Source of the DNA: Salinibacterium sp. SWN248
GTDB taxonomy: Bacteria; Actinomycetota; Actinomycetes; Actinomycetales; Microbacteriaceae
DNA: 64,000 bases
Assembly: GCF_015864575.1 (NCBI RefSeq)
Contig: NZ_JADYWW010000001.1
Location: 1,759,719 to 1,823,718, forward strand
Reading direction: 5' to 3'
Shown here: piece after piece, positions 43,232-51,472 of the stretch
How the letters are laid out: each line of letters opens with the position of its first letter
How positions within the stretch are numbered: position 1 is the first letter of the stretch
Translations under genes and position numbers: made by a program
Notes under the pieces: generated by a model
The model's database searches: none
The model's input: only the letters and a program-made list of their open reading frames with translations
Told to the model about the DNA's origin: nothing

Positions 43232-44005
43232 GTGCCCGAAAACCCCACTCTCGTTCCTGCGCTTGAAATCAGCGGACTTACCAAACGTTTTGGTGAGAAA
43301 CTCGCCGTCAACGCTGTAGACCTCACGGTTCCCCGTGGATCTTTTTTCGGCCTCGTTGGTCCCAACGGTGCTGGCAAGACCACGACGCTCTCGATGGCCA
43401 CGGGCCTTCTCCGGCCCGATGCCGGCACTGTTTCCGTGCACGGTCTTGATGTGTGGAGCAATCTGGTCAAGGCAAAGAGGCGCATCGGCGTGCTGAGCGA
43501 TGGTGTTCGGCTCTTTGACCGCTTGACAGGCCTTCAACTCGTGACCTACGCGGGCCTCTTGAGCGGGATGGACCGTGCCGTCGTCGCCGAACGCGCTGCT
43601 GATCTTCTCGAGTTGTTCGACCTCGATGCCGTGAGTGGCACTCTCGTCGTCGATTACTCCGCCGGCATGACGAAAAAGATAGCGCTCGCCTGTGCTCTGA
43701 TTCACGCCCCGCAGTTGCTGGTGCTCGATGAGCCGTTTGAATCCGTTGATCCGGTGTCTGGCGCCAATATCCGTGACATCCTCCACGGGTTCGTTGAGTC
43801 CGGCGGCACCGTCATCGTGTCCAGCCACGCCATGGATCTCGTTCAGCGCATGTGCGACCATGTTGCCGTAATCGCCGATGGTCGAGTGCTGGCATCCGGA
43901 ACCACGGATGAAGTACGCGGCTCATCCACCCTCGAGGACCGCTTTGTGGAACTCGTCGGCGGGCGCCGTCACGGAAAGGGCCCCGAGTGGTTGCGCATCT
44001 CGTAA
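43232..44005 (+). CDS. ABC transporter ATPase, ABC-2 type exporter
   Basis: A 257-residue ATPase with Walker A GPNGAGKTT, a variant signature YSAGMTKKIALA (S-A-G-M rather than S-G-G-Q) and LLVLDEPFESVDPVS, in which the usual Thr-x-Gly-Leu is replaced by PFESVDP. This variant recurs in actinobacterial exporters. GTG 43232 follows TAGGGT (43220-43225) by 6 bases. It overlaps the permease gene by 19 bases. Confidence 0.9.
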   Translation: MPENPTLVPALEISGLTKRFGEKLAVNAVDLTVPRGSFFGLVGPNGAGKTTTLSMATGLLRPDAGTVSVHGLDVWSNLVKAKRRIGVLSDGVRLFDRLTGLQLVTYAGLLSGMDRAVVAERAADLLELFDLDAVSGTLVVDYSAGMTKKIALACALIHAPQLLVLDEPFESVDPVSGANIRDILHGFVESGGTVIVSSHAMDLVQRMCDHVAVIADGRVLASGTTDEVRGSSTLEDRFVELVGGRRHGKGPEWLRIS

Positions 44006-45558
44006 GGCTGCGCTTCAGGCTCCTTGCCAATTCGCTCACTCGTAGTCCGTGGCAGGCGGTTGCCGTGGTGCTCGGCACTGTCTACGGCATGTTCATGCTG
44101 TTCCTCGTGGTCGTGGGCCTCCTCTTCCTCAGTACGGCCCCCGAAAGCCTCGGGCGCACCGTCAGCGTTGTTGGCGGTGCCATTCTGGTGCTGGGATGGA
44201 CCTTCCTACCGCTGCTGAGTTCGGGCATCGACGAAACGGTAGACCCGGCACGGCTCGCAACCTTCCCCATTCCCATCAACACGTTGCTGCTGGCCCTCGC
44301 CGTGAGCGGAGTTCTTGGGGTCCCCGGAATCATCACCACTCTGGCCGCGCTTGCAACGAGTCTGGTGTGGTGGCAAACGCCACTCATCGCGATCGTCGCT
44401 CTGCTCTGTGCGGCAATCGGTGCCCTCACGAGCGTCGTAGGGTCACGGATGCTCGCTGCCCTCACTGTGCGCATCTCGTCGGGGCGTCGAGCTCGTGAAG
44501 CAAAGACAGTGCTCGTGTTGATTCCGCTCTTGCTGCTCGGCCCGGCGGTGCTCGCGCTATCCACACTGTTTCGTGAGCTTCGAACCGTGCTTCCGATCAT
44601 CGCCGACGTGGTGGCCTGGACGCCGTTCGGGGCTATTTGGGCTGTTCCTGGTGATCTGGCTCTCGGGCGGCCGGGCGCAGCAGCTCTGCACGCCCTCATC
44701 GGCATCGGCACGCTCATCGCAGCGACCGCGGTGTGGCGCTGGGCACTGGATCGCGCGCTCGAGCGCCCGGCGACCTCCACATCCCACAGCAGCGCTCAAC
44801 GCGGACTCGGCTGGTTCGCTGTTTTCTCCGGCACTCCCACGGGCGCCGTGGCAGCTCGGGCACTCACCTATTGGGCGCGCGACCCGCGCTACGCACAGTC
44901 GCTCATCAGCGTGCCGCTCGTGCCCGCGATCGTATTCTTCTATAGCGGAGCAAGCGGCGATTTGAGCGGTCTGCTCTTCGTCGGCCCCATCGTCGCGGTG
45001 CTTCTGGGCATGTCGATCTACACGGATGTGTCGTACGACAACACCGCTTTCAGCCTCCACTTGCAGTCCGGGGTGAGCGGCCGCGCCGATCGATGGGGAA
45101 GGGTGATCGCCGTGAGCGTCTTTGCCGTCCCTACGACGATCATCCTCACGGTTGCGAGCGTCTGGGTCAGTGATAGCTGGGAGAGACTGGCCGGGATGCT
45201 CGGCATCTCCCTTGGCCTCTTCATCACCGGTCTGGCACTGTCGTCGCTTGTTTCCGGGCGATTCGCGTTCGCTGTGCCAGCTCCCGGAGACAATCCATTC
45301 AAGTCCCGCCCCGGCGGGGGATTCACCCTCATGCTCTCGATGTTTGCATCGTGGACCGCATTGGCGCTCTTGGCTCTTCCCGAAATGGTGCTCGCCATTA
45401 TCGGCTTCGCAACGTTCAACCAGTCACTCGGCTGGGTCTCTCTTGCCGTCGCACTCGTGCTGGGAAGCACGCTGCTGATCATTGGGGTGCGCTGGGGCGG
45501 AAAGCTGCTCGATGACAACGGGCCAGAGATGCTGGTGCAACTTCAACGCCAGAAGTAG
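43987..45558 (+). CDS. ABC exporter permease (about 12 membrane segments)
   Basis: A 523-residue membrane protein with many hydrophobic helices in two halves separated by a polar region around 255-285, paired with the ATPase that overlaps its start. The GTG 43987 start lies inside the ATPase gene, so re-initiation is expected. The size and the two-half layout suggest a fused permease. The substrate is unknown. Confidence 0.86.
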   Translation: MVAHLVRLRFRLLANSLTRSPWQAVAVVLGTVYGMFMLFLVVVGLLFLSTAPESLGRTVSVVGGAILVLGWTFLPLLSSGIDETVDPARLATFPIPINTLLLALAVSGVLGVPGIITTLAALATSLVWWQTPLIAIVALLCAAIGALTSVVGSRMLAALTVRISSGRRAREAKTVLVLIPLLLLGPAVLALSTLFRELRTVLPIIADVVAWTPFGAIWAVPGDLALGRPGAAALHALIGIGTLIAATAVWRWALDRALERPATSTSHSSAQRGLGWFAVFSGTPTGAVAARALTYWARDPRYAQSLISVPLVPAIVFFYSGASGDLSGLLFVGPIVAVLLGMSIYTDVSYDNTAFSLHLQSGVSGRADRWGRVIAVSVFAVPTTIILTVASVWVSDSWERLAGMLGISLGLFITGLALSSLVSGRFAFAVPAPGDNPFKSRPGGGFTLMLSMFASWTALALLALPEMVLAIIGFATFNQSLGWVSLAVALVLGSTLLIIGVRWGGKLLDDNGPEMLVQLQRQK

Positions 45559-45581
45559 CAGACCGTCGCTCTGAGCGTCAA

Positions 45582-45623
45582 CACCTCACAACGGCCGGCA
45601 CCTCACCCGCGTCGGCACCTCAC
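45582..45623. repeat. Three copies of CACCTCAC at exact 17-bp spacing
   Basis: CACCTCAC occurs at 45582-45589, 45599-45606 and 45616-45623. The 9-base spacers differ except for parts such as GGCACCTCAC shared by copies 2 and 3. It lies in the 82-bp gap between convergent genes. Confidence 0.7.
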
Positions 45624-45640
45624 AAGAATTGCCGAGCAGG

Positions 45641-45925
45641 CTAACGCGTGAGCAGCTCCGCCCGCTGAGGGTTAGCTTCGAACCAATCGGAAACGTACCA
45701 GCACATGGGCAGCACGCGCAGCACCGAATTCACTTCGACATCATCAACCGCAAACTTCACAAGCTGGGCCGCGTAACCCTTGCCGCGGTGAGCGGGCTGG
45801 GTATACGTGTGGTTGAAAGAGATAGACGATCCGTTAGTGCGATAGTCCGCAACGGCAACTAGCACGCCATCAACTTTCATGATGTACCGCGCAGCATCTT
45901 CCTCATGCACAAACTCTGTAGCCAT
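45641..45925 (-). CDS. Small GNAT acetyltransferase (COG2388 type)
   Basis: A 94-residue single-domain GNAT of the YidJ/YjdJ type: DYRTNGSSISFNHTYTQPAHRGKGYAAQLVKFA contains the RGKGYA acetyl-CoA loop, with a conserved cysteine in VLPMCWYV near the C-terminus. The substrate is unknown. ATG 45925 follows TAGGGT (45939-45934) by 8 bases. It is directly downstream of the peroxidase gene on the same strand. Confidence 0.85.
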   Translation of the reverse strand: MATEFVHEEDAARYIMKVDGVLVAVADYRTNGSSISFNHTYTQPAHRGKGYAAQLVKFAVDDVEVNSVLRVLPMCWYVSDWFEANPQRAELLTR

Positions 45926-45936
45926 AACTCTCTACC

Positions 45937-46422
45937 CTAGGCCGGAAGTGCCTCTTCGATGGCACCAACGATGGCCGGGTCATCCGGAACCACCGTCGGG
46001 CGAAAACGAGTGACGTCATCACCTGGCGTCACGAGGAACTTTTCGAAGTTCCACGCGACTCGACCAGCTTTGCCTGAACCATCCGCCGTCTTCTTGAGCT
46101 CGGCGTACAACGGGTGGGCTGACTTGCCGTTGAGCTTGACCTTCTCAAACATGGGGAACGTGACGCCCCAGGTCGTGGAGCAGTATTCCGCAATCGCTTC
46201 TTCCGTGCTCAGTTCCTGCAAGAACTGATTACTGGGGAAGCCCAAGACAGTGAAACCGCGATCACCATACGTCTTCTGCAGTTGCTCCAACTGCTCGTAC
46301 TGGGGCGAAAGGCCACACCGTGATGCCACATTGACGATGAGCACCACCTTGTCTTGATAATCCGCCAGCGTCGTCTGGTTGCCGTCAATAGTGGTGAGGG
46401 GAATGTTTCTCAGTTCGGTCAC
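45937..46422 (-). CDS. Glutathione peroxidase family thiol peroxidase
   Basis: A 161-residue peroxidase of the GPx family. The peroxidatic cysteine is C36 (NVASRCGLS); the tetrad partners are Q66 (FPSNQF) and the WNF motif. C81 (EYCST) is placed as the resolving cysteine of thioredoxin-dependent GPx enzymes. The usual FPCNQF cysteine is Ser. Actinobacteria lack glutathione, so thioredoxin or mycothiol systems would reduce it. GTG 46422 follows TAGTTT (46434-46429) by 6 bases. Confidence 0.9.
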   Translation of the reverse strand: MTELRNIPLTTIDGNQTTLADYQDKVVLIVNVASRCGLSPQYEQLEQLQKTYGDRGFTVLGFPSNQFLQELSTEEAIAEYCSTTWGVTFPMFEKVKLNGKSAHPLYAELKKTADGSGKAGRVAWNFEKFLVTPGDDVTRFRPTVVPDDPAIVGAIEEALPA

Positions 46423-46544
46423 GTTTCAAAACTACGCCCGCAGTCTGTACGCGCGCCGACGACATTCCGAATGTTGCCAGCGAGGGTCGGTAGCATGGGA
46501 GTTTCCCCACTTCCGCATTCGTGCGGTTCACCGAAAGTGAGTTC

Positions 46545-47483
46545 ATGCCCGATAGCCCCCTGTCAGCAAGCGCGTACGAGGTGCTTGGTGTTGAGGCGTC
46601 GGCATCGGAGTCTGAACTGAAGAAGGCATTTCGGCGGGCGCTCCGGGAGACTCATCCCGATACTGGGGGAGACCCCACACGGTTCGCAGCCGTTCAGGAT
46701 GCGTGGGAACGTGTCGGAACGCCCGAGAAGCGACGTCACTACGACGCCGGGGCAGGCTCACACGCTCGCTCCGCCTCCGGTAGTTCTTCGTCATTCTCGT
46801 CACGCGGGTCAGCGCCACCGCGGGAGGATTCCCGACCCCGCGCTCGAACCCACGGTCACCCTGGAGGATGGCGCCGAGAACGATTCCTCGCCAGTATGCG
46901 GGAATGGGCGGGCCGCGGTGTCTCGCTCGACAACCCTTACGACCCAGCGCTAGTTCGGAGCGCTCCGCGCGAAATTCGCCGAACCCTCGCCGACGCCCTC
47001 GCCGAAGAAGCAACCGCCCGCACCGTGAGTGCTCTCGGCATTGGGTTCACCATTTGGCACGACGTCTCCACCGGCCCCCCTGAGCGCAAAATCGATCACG
47101 TGGTACTTGGTCCGACAGGCCTCTACGCGATGCTCTCAGAAGACTTTGGTGGGCCCGTGAAGGTGCGCCGCGGCGAACTCATTGGGCCTGACGTTCAGCC
47201 CGAGAAGCCCATGCACGAACTTGCCTCGCGCGCCAAAAGTCTTAGTCGGCAGCTGAAAGTCAATTTCACCTGCTTCGTCATCGTCGTGCCAGACGATGCG
47301 CTCGCCCAGCCCCAAGAATCACTCGGCACCGTCAAAGGTCAACCTGCCGTTGCTGTGCGTCAGAGCGTTCTGGCGCATCTGCTGCGCACAGGCCCAGAGT
47401 CGAGCCACGGGCGCCAGCTGGGCGGCAACGAACTCTTTGATGTTCGCACTCGACTCTCGAACGGCATCCGCTTCGTCGAATAG
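46545..47483 (+). CDS. J-domain protein with a NERD-like C-terminal domain
   Basis: A 312-residue protein. Residues 7-70 are a J domain with H37-P-D39, which activates DnaK-type chaperones. A Ser/Arg/Pro-rich linker (about 72-110) follows. From about 140 the sequence resembles a nuclease-related (NERD) domain: KIDHVVLGPTGLYAML. The ExK of active NERD nucleases reads LSEDFGG here, so cleavage activity is doubtful. ATG 46545 has GAAAGTGAG upstream; ATG 46521 is less likely. Confidence 0.75.
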   Translation: MPDSPLSASAYEVLGVEASASESELKKAFRRALRETHPDTGGDPTRFAAVQDAWERVGTPEKRRHYDAGAGSHARSASGSSSSFSSRGSAPPREDSRPRARTHGHPGGWRRERFLASMREWAGRGVSLDNPYDPALVRSAPREIRRTLADALAEEATARTVSALGIGFTIWHDVSTGPPERKIDHVVLGPTGLYAMLSEDFGGPVKVRRGELIGPDVQPEKPMHELASRAKSLSRQLKVNFTCFVIVVPDDALAQPQESLGTVKGQPAVAVRQSVLAHLLRTGPESSHGRQLGGNELFDVRTRLSNGIRFVE

Positions 47484-47583
47484 CGAGGTGCCGGTCGCTG
47501 TTTCACGCGGCGACACTGAGCGTTCATCTGCGAGAAACGCTTGGTGCAGCTGACGGTGTTGATCGCGGGAGTAGGGTGAACCC

Positions 47584-48852
47584 GTGAACACCAACGCCAC
47601 GCTTGCTCGGCGATTGACCACAACTGATGCGACGGTCATCGGTGTGGGATCAATGATCGGTGCCGGAGTCTTTGCGGCGTTTGTTCCCGCGGCTCAGGCA
47701 GCAGGCGCCGGACTTCTAATCGGCCTAGGCATCGCAGCGATAGTCGCGTGGTGCAACGCGGCAGCAAGCGCCCAGCTGGCTGCGGTGTATCCGGTCGCGG
47801 GTGGCACCTATGTCTACGGTCGAGAGCGTTTGGGCCCCTGGTGGGGCTATTTCGCGGGGTGGTCCTTTATCGTCGGCAAGACGGCCAGCTGTGCCGCCAT
47901 GGCTCTCGTTTTCGCGGCGTACGTAGCGCCGGACGGATGGGAAAAGCCCGTCGCTGTGCTTGGCGTGGTGGCTCTCACGATCGTGAACCTTCTCGGGGTC
48001 ACACGCACTGCAGCAGCCACAAAGGTGATCGTCGTCTTCGTACTCGTAGTGCTTGTCGGTGTGTTGATAACCGTTGCGGCGTCGCCCCTCGTGGAACCCG
48101 AACCGATCTCTCTCTCGGGGCCCATCGATGCGTACGGCGTGCTTCAATCAGCCGGCATTCTCTTCTTTGCATTCGCTGGCTACGCTCGGATCGCGACACT
48201 CGGCGAAGAAGTGTCCAATCCACACCGCGCCATCCCTCAGGCGATCATGATGGCTTTGGCCATCACGGCCGGGCTCTATCTGGTGCTTGCAATCACGATG
48301 TTGTCAGTCCTCGGCCCTGAAACCCTCGCTGCCTCTCAAGCGCCGATTGCTGACCTACTTGTCGCCGCTGGCTGGGGTTGGGCCACGGGCCTGATCTCGC
48401 TTACCGCTGGCGTAGCTGCGTTGGGCGCACTGCTGGCATTGATGGCGGGGATTGGTCGCACCGCCCTCGCAATGGCTCGAAACTCTGACCTACCGCGCTG
48501 GCTAAATGCCGTGCATCCTCGTTTCAGGGTTCCTCACCGCGCAGAATTGGTGCTCTCCGGGGTTGTAATCGCCGTCGTGCTTGTGTCGGACCTTCGCGGC
48601 GCAATCGCGTTTTCGTCCTTCGGCGTTCTGCTGTATTACTTTGTTGCCAACATCGCAGCCTTTACTCAACCTGCGACGCAACGCCGCATTCCCCGAGTCA
48701 TCAATGTCATTGGGGCACTCGCGTGCCTCGTTCTCGTCGTCACGGTTCCGGTAGTGGGACTCGCGGTTGGAGCAGTAGTCCTTATGATGGGGATTCCTGT
48801 ACGTTTGCTCTCCAATCGCCAATCTCGCAAACTTTCTGACCATGACGCATAG
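47584..48852 (+). CDS. APC superfamily amino acid permease
   Basis: A 422-residue integral membrane protein with about 12 helices and the APC start motif GVGSMIGAGVFAAF (substrate-binding helix 1), plus GYARIATLGEEVSNPHRAIP in helix 6 and the following loop. It imports an amino acid or related amine by proton symport; the substrate is unknown. GTG 47584 follows TAGGGT (47572-47577) by 6 bases, so it is leaderless. Confidence 0.9.
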   Translation: MNTNATLARRLTTTDATVIGVGSMIGAGVFAAFVPAAQAAGAGLLIGLGIAAIVAWCNAAASAQLAAVYPVAGGTYVYGRERLGPWWGYFAGWSFIVGKTASCAAMALVFAAYVAPDGWEKPVAVLGVVALTIVNLLGVTRTAAATKVIVVFVLVVLVGVLITVAASPLVEPEPISLSGPIDAYGVLQSAGILFFAFAGYARIATLGEEVSNPHRAIPQAIMMALAITAGLYLVLAITMLSVLGPETLAASQAPIADLLVAAGWGWATGLISLTAGVAALGALLALMAGIGRTALAMARNSDLPRWLNAVHPRFRVPHRAELVLSGVVIAVVLVSDLRGAIAFSSFGVLLYYFVANIAAFTQPATQRRIPRVINVIGALACLVLVVTVPVVGLAVGAVVLMMGIPVRLLSNRQSRKLSDHDA

Positions 48853-48887
48853 GCTGGTTCTCTCTTAAGAAAGAGGTAAATAGGTTC

Positions 48888-49607
48888 GTGATTCGCGTAA
48901 TTAGCTACAACCTTCGCAAGCACAAGGCCGCCATCGAACTTGATGCGCTCGCCCAGACTCCTGATCTCGATGTTCTCTGTCTTCAAGAAGTCATTTCGTC
49001 TCAATTGCCCGACGAAATTGGGGGATTGCACTTGGCAGATTCGACCAAGAACAATCGGCTTGGCCTTGCCGTCTACTACCGCCGTGACCGCTACGAGCAT
49101 CGCGCTAGCCAGTCGTTCGAGCTAAAAAAGTCTCTGCATGACCGCATTTTCACCCCGACCACTGAGCGCTTGGTCGGCACCCATCTTGTCGATCGCGCCA
49201 CTGATGAGGACATGATCGTCGCATCGTTCCACGCGGCACCGCTCACCGCACTCAATTCGCTTCGCCGCAACCAAATCAAGGCCGCGCACGAGATGCTTCA
49301 CACCCTCGGGTCAGGTTCGCCTATCTTGATGGTCGGGGATTACAACTACCCTCTCTTCAAAGATGGCCTGACGCAGCGCGTCAAACAGACCGGGTATGAC
49401 CTTTCGTTGAGCGATCGCACCACGTACACGAACTACAAGTTCTTCCGCGGGCACTTCGACTTCGTCACATCGCAGGGGTTCTCGATCGAGGGCGTCGAGA
49501 CACTTGCGCGAGGGGTATCCGACCACTTGCCCATCTTGGTGACGGCCTCGTACGGCACTGAGAGCACGCATAAGTCAACAATGTCGGCTGAGCCGCTCGC
49601 GAGCTAA
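48888..49607 (+). CDS. Endonuclease/exonuclease/phosphatase (EEP) family protein
   Basis: A 239-residue EEP-fold hydrolase: N8 (SYNLRKH), E34 (LQEV), the GDYNY metal site and SDHLPI histidine are all present. The family includes DNA repair nucleases and phosphodiesterases; the target is unknown. It begins at GTG 48888 with AAGAAAGAGG upstream and lies 35 bp after the permease. A very long hairpin follows the stop. Confidence 0.85.
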   Translation: MIRVISYNLRKHKAAIELDALAQTPDLDVLCLQEVISSQLPDEIGGLHLADSTKNNRLGLAVYYRRDRYEHRASQSFELKKSLHDRIFTPTTERLVGTHLVDRATDEDMIVASFHAAPLTALNSLRRNQIKAAHEMLHTLGSGSPILMVGDYNYPLFKDGLTQRVKQTGYDLSLSDRTTYTNYKFFRGHFDFVTSQGFSIEGVETLARGVSDHLPILVTASYGTESTHKSTMSAEPLAS

Positions 49608-49624
49608 CTCTCCACTCTGTGAGT

Positions 49625-49674
49625 CACACAACGAGGGCCCATTACGCGATTGCGTAGTGGGCCCTCGTTGTGTG
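49625..49674. terminator. Very long bidirectional terminator hairpin
   Basis: A 23-bp stem (49625-49647 with 49652-49674), fully paired with a single G-U, closes a GATT loop. It separates the convergent EEP and SulP genes. Confidence 0.85.
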
Positions 49675-49720
49675 TCGCGAACGTTGTTTGTCGCGAACGT
49701 TCTGTGCTGCGAACGGTGCC
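49673..49720. repeat. 16-bp tandem repeat, three copies
   Basis: Units at 49673-49688, 49689-49704 and 49705-49720. Units 1 and 2 share TGTCGCGAACGTT; unit 3 is degenerate (TGCTGCGAACGGT). It directly follows the long hairpin. Confidence 0.75.
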
Positions 49721-49735
49721 GTCAGCGGACTGTGA

Positions 49736-51199
49736 CTAGCCTTCGCCGCCGAGATTTCCGGCAAGACGCTCGTGCATGTACTGGCTGGCTTCGTTCATGC
49801 CGACGAGAACGACGCGCTTTTCTAGACGCTCGTATTTCGTCGTGATCGCGTCTAGCGCCGCAACCGTCGATGCGTCCCAAATGTGGGAGTTCGACATGTC
49901 GATGATGATGCGGTCCGGGTCATCGGTGTATTCGAACTGTGTTGTGAGGTCATTGCTCGAAGCGAAGAACAGCTCTCCGTTGACACGGTAGTAGGCGGTC
50001 GGCACAGCCTCGTCATCGGGCAGCGTGCGCTCAACTGTCGCGAAGTGCGCAACGCGGCGTGCAAAGGCAACCATCGCGACGATCACTCCGACTAGCACAC
50101 CAATTGCAAGGTTTTCGGTTGCTACTACGACGGCAACGGTTGCGACCATCACGGTCGTTTCGCTCTTCGGCATGCGCTTGAGCGTCGACCAGCGGATGCT
50201 GTGCCAGTTGAACGTCGAGATTGAGACGATGATCATGACTGCGACCAGCGCGGCCATCGGGATGATCGCGACGACGTCGCCCAAAACCACCACCAGGATG
50301 AGCAAAAAGATTCCGGCGAGGAAGGTCGAGATGCGGGTGCGCGCTCCCGATGCCTTCACGTTGATCATGGTCTGGCCGATCATTGCGCAGCCGCCCATGC
50401 CACCGAAGAGACCGGAGAGCACGTTGGCAACGCCCTGGCCCCACGCCTCGCGAGTCTTACGCGAGTGGGTGTCGGTGATGTCGTCGACCAGCTTGGCGGT
50501 GAGGAGCGATTCGAGCAGTCCCACGAGAGCCATCGCGATCGCGAACGGTCCGATGATCTGGAGAGTCTCCAGGGTCAGCGGCACGTTGGGAATGAAGAGC
50601 TCCGGGAGGCTACGGGGAAGTTCCCCCTGGTCGCCAACGGTGGGGACTGCAATGGCCATCGTGACTGTGATGACGGTCAGGAGCACGATAGCGACGAGGG
50701 GTGCCGGAATCACCTTTGTGAGTCGTGGCATCAGCACCATGATGATCAACCCCGCTCCGACGAGGGGGTACACCATCCACGGCACGTGAATGAGGTGTTC
50801 AAGCTGAGCCATGAAAATCAGGATCGCGAGCGAGTTCACGAAGCCAAGCATTACGCTGCGCGGGATGAAGCGCATGAGCTTGGCAACACCAATCACGCCG
50901 AGGAAGACTTGCAGCAGACCGCCGAGGATGACCGTCGCGATGAGGTAATCCATGCCGTATTCACGCGCGACTGGGGCGATCACGAGAGCAATCGCTCCGG
51001 TAGCCGCAGTAATCATTGCGGGGCGGCCGCCAAGGAAGGCGATGGAGACAGCCATCACGAAGGAGGAAAAGAGCCCAACTCGTGGGTCGACTCCGGCGAT
51101 GATCGAGAACGAGATTGCTTCAGGGATCAGGGCGAGAGCAACGACCAACCCGGCCAAAACCTCTCTAGTGAGGATGCGTGGCGTGCGCAGTGCCGTCAT
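49736..51199 (-). CDS. SulP family anion transporter with STAS domain
   Basis: Membrane transporter of sulfate, bicarbonate or other anions. It has 487 residues from ATG 51199: a transmembrane core beginning [26 protein letters not shown], conserved [26 protein letters not shown], and a C-terminal cytoplasmic STAS domain (about 395-487, [20 protein letters not shown]). The frame continues 18 codons upstream to ATC 51253, which carries the only good ribosome binding site, so the real start may be there. The substrate is unknown. Confidence 0.9.
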   Translation of the reverse strand: MTALRTPRILTREVLAGLVVALALIPEAISFSIIAGVDPRVGLFSSFVMAVSIAFLGGRPAMITAATGAIALVIAPVAREYGMDYLIATVILGGLLQVFLGVIGVAKLMRFIPRSVMLGFVNSLAILIFMAQLEHLIHVPWMVYPLVGAGLIIMVLMPRLTKVIPAPLVAIVLLTVITVTMAIAVPTVGDQGELPRSLPELFIPNVPLTLETLQIIGPFAIAMALVGLLESLLTAKLVDDITDTHSRKTREAWGQGVANVLSGLFGGMGGCAMIGQTMINVKASGARTRISTFLAGIFLLILVVVLGDVVAIIPMAALVAVMIIVSISTFNWHSIRWSTLKRMPKSETTVMVATVAVVVATENLAIGVLVGVIVAMVAFARRVAHFATVERTLPDDEAVPTAYYRVNGELFFASSNDLTTQFEYTDDPDRIIIDMSNSHIWDASTVAALDAITTKYERLEKRVVLVGMNEASQYMHERLAGNLGGEG

Positions 51200-51250
51200 T
51201 ACTGACGGATCTGCACGGTACCGGTTTGACTTGGGTGCTTGAGCAATGGC

Positions 51251-51263
51251 GATGAGATTCTCC
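51251..51263 (-). promoter_or_regulatory. Ribosome binding site before an ATC codon, possible SulP start
   Basis: On the minus strand GGAG (51263-51260, within AGGAGA) is followed by 6 bases and ATC (51253-51251), in frame with SulP. ATG 51199 has no such site. The 18 extra codons encode [18 protein letters not shown]. Confidence 0.4.
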
Positions 51264-51472
51264 TACGGACAGTGCTGCGCGGTCGCGCGGCGGGAAAAAG
51301 AGTGAGGAGCCTGAGTGCGTGATTCGCACGACTCATTGCCGGCGACAATGCTGACAAGAGACCAGAGATGATCCGATCAGACGAGAGCGGACGACAGTAG
51401 GTGTGTCTGAGTCCTCGTCCACGATAGCCGATCGCGCAGATTCATGGGTGACTCCCAGCCTGCGCGACGCCG

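Noticed and set aside
43106-43861. Long N-terminal extension of rnhA
   Set aside because: It runs through the opposite-strand ABC gene and its promoter; the ribosome binding site and family start are at 43105.
49673-49720. CRISPR-like array
   Set aside because: Units are contiguous 16-mers without spacers and no cas genes are present.
51322-51357. TTGTCAGCA on the minus strand as a second PafBC promoter
   Set aside because: Only partial match, and the sequence 8 bases further is GGCAAT rather than TANNNT.
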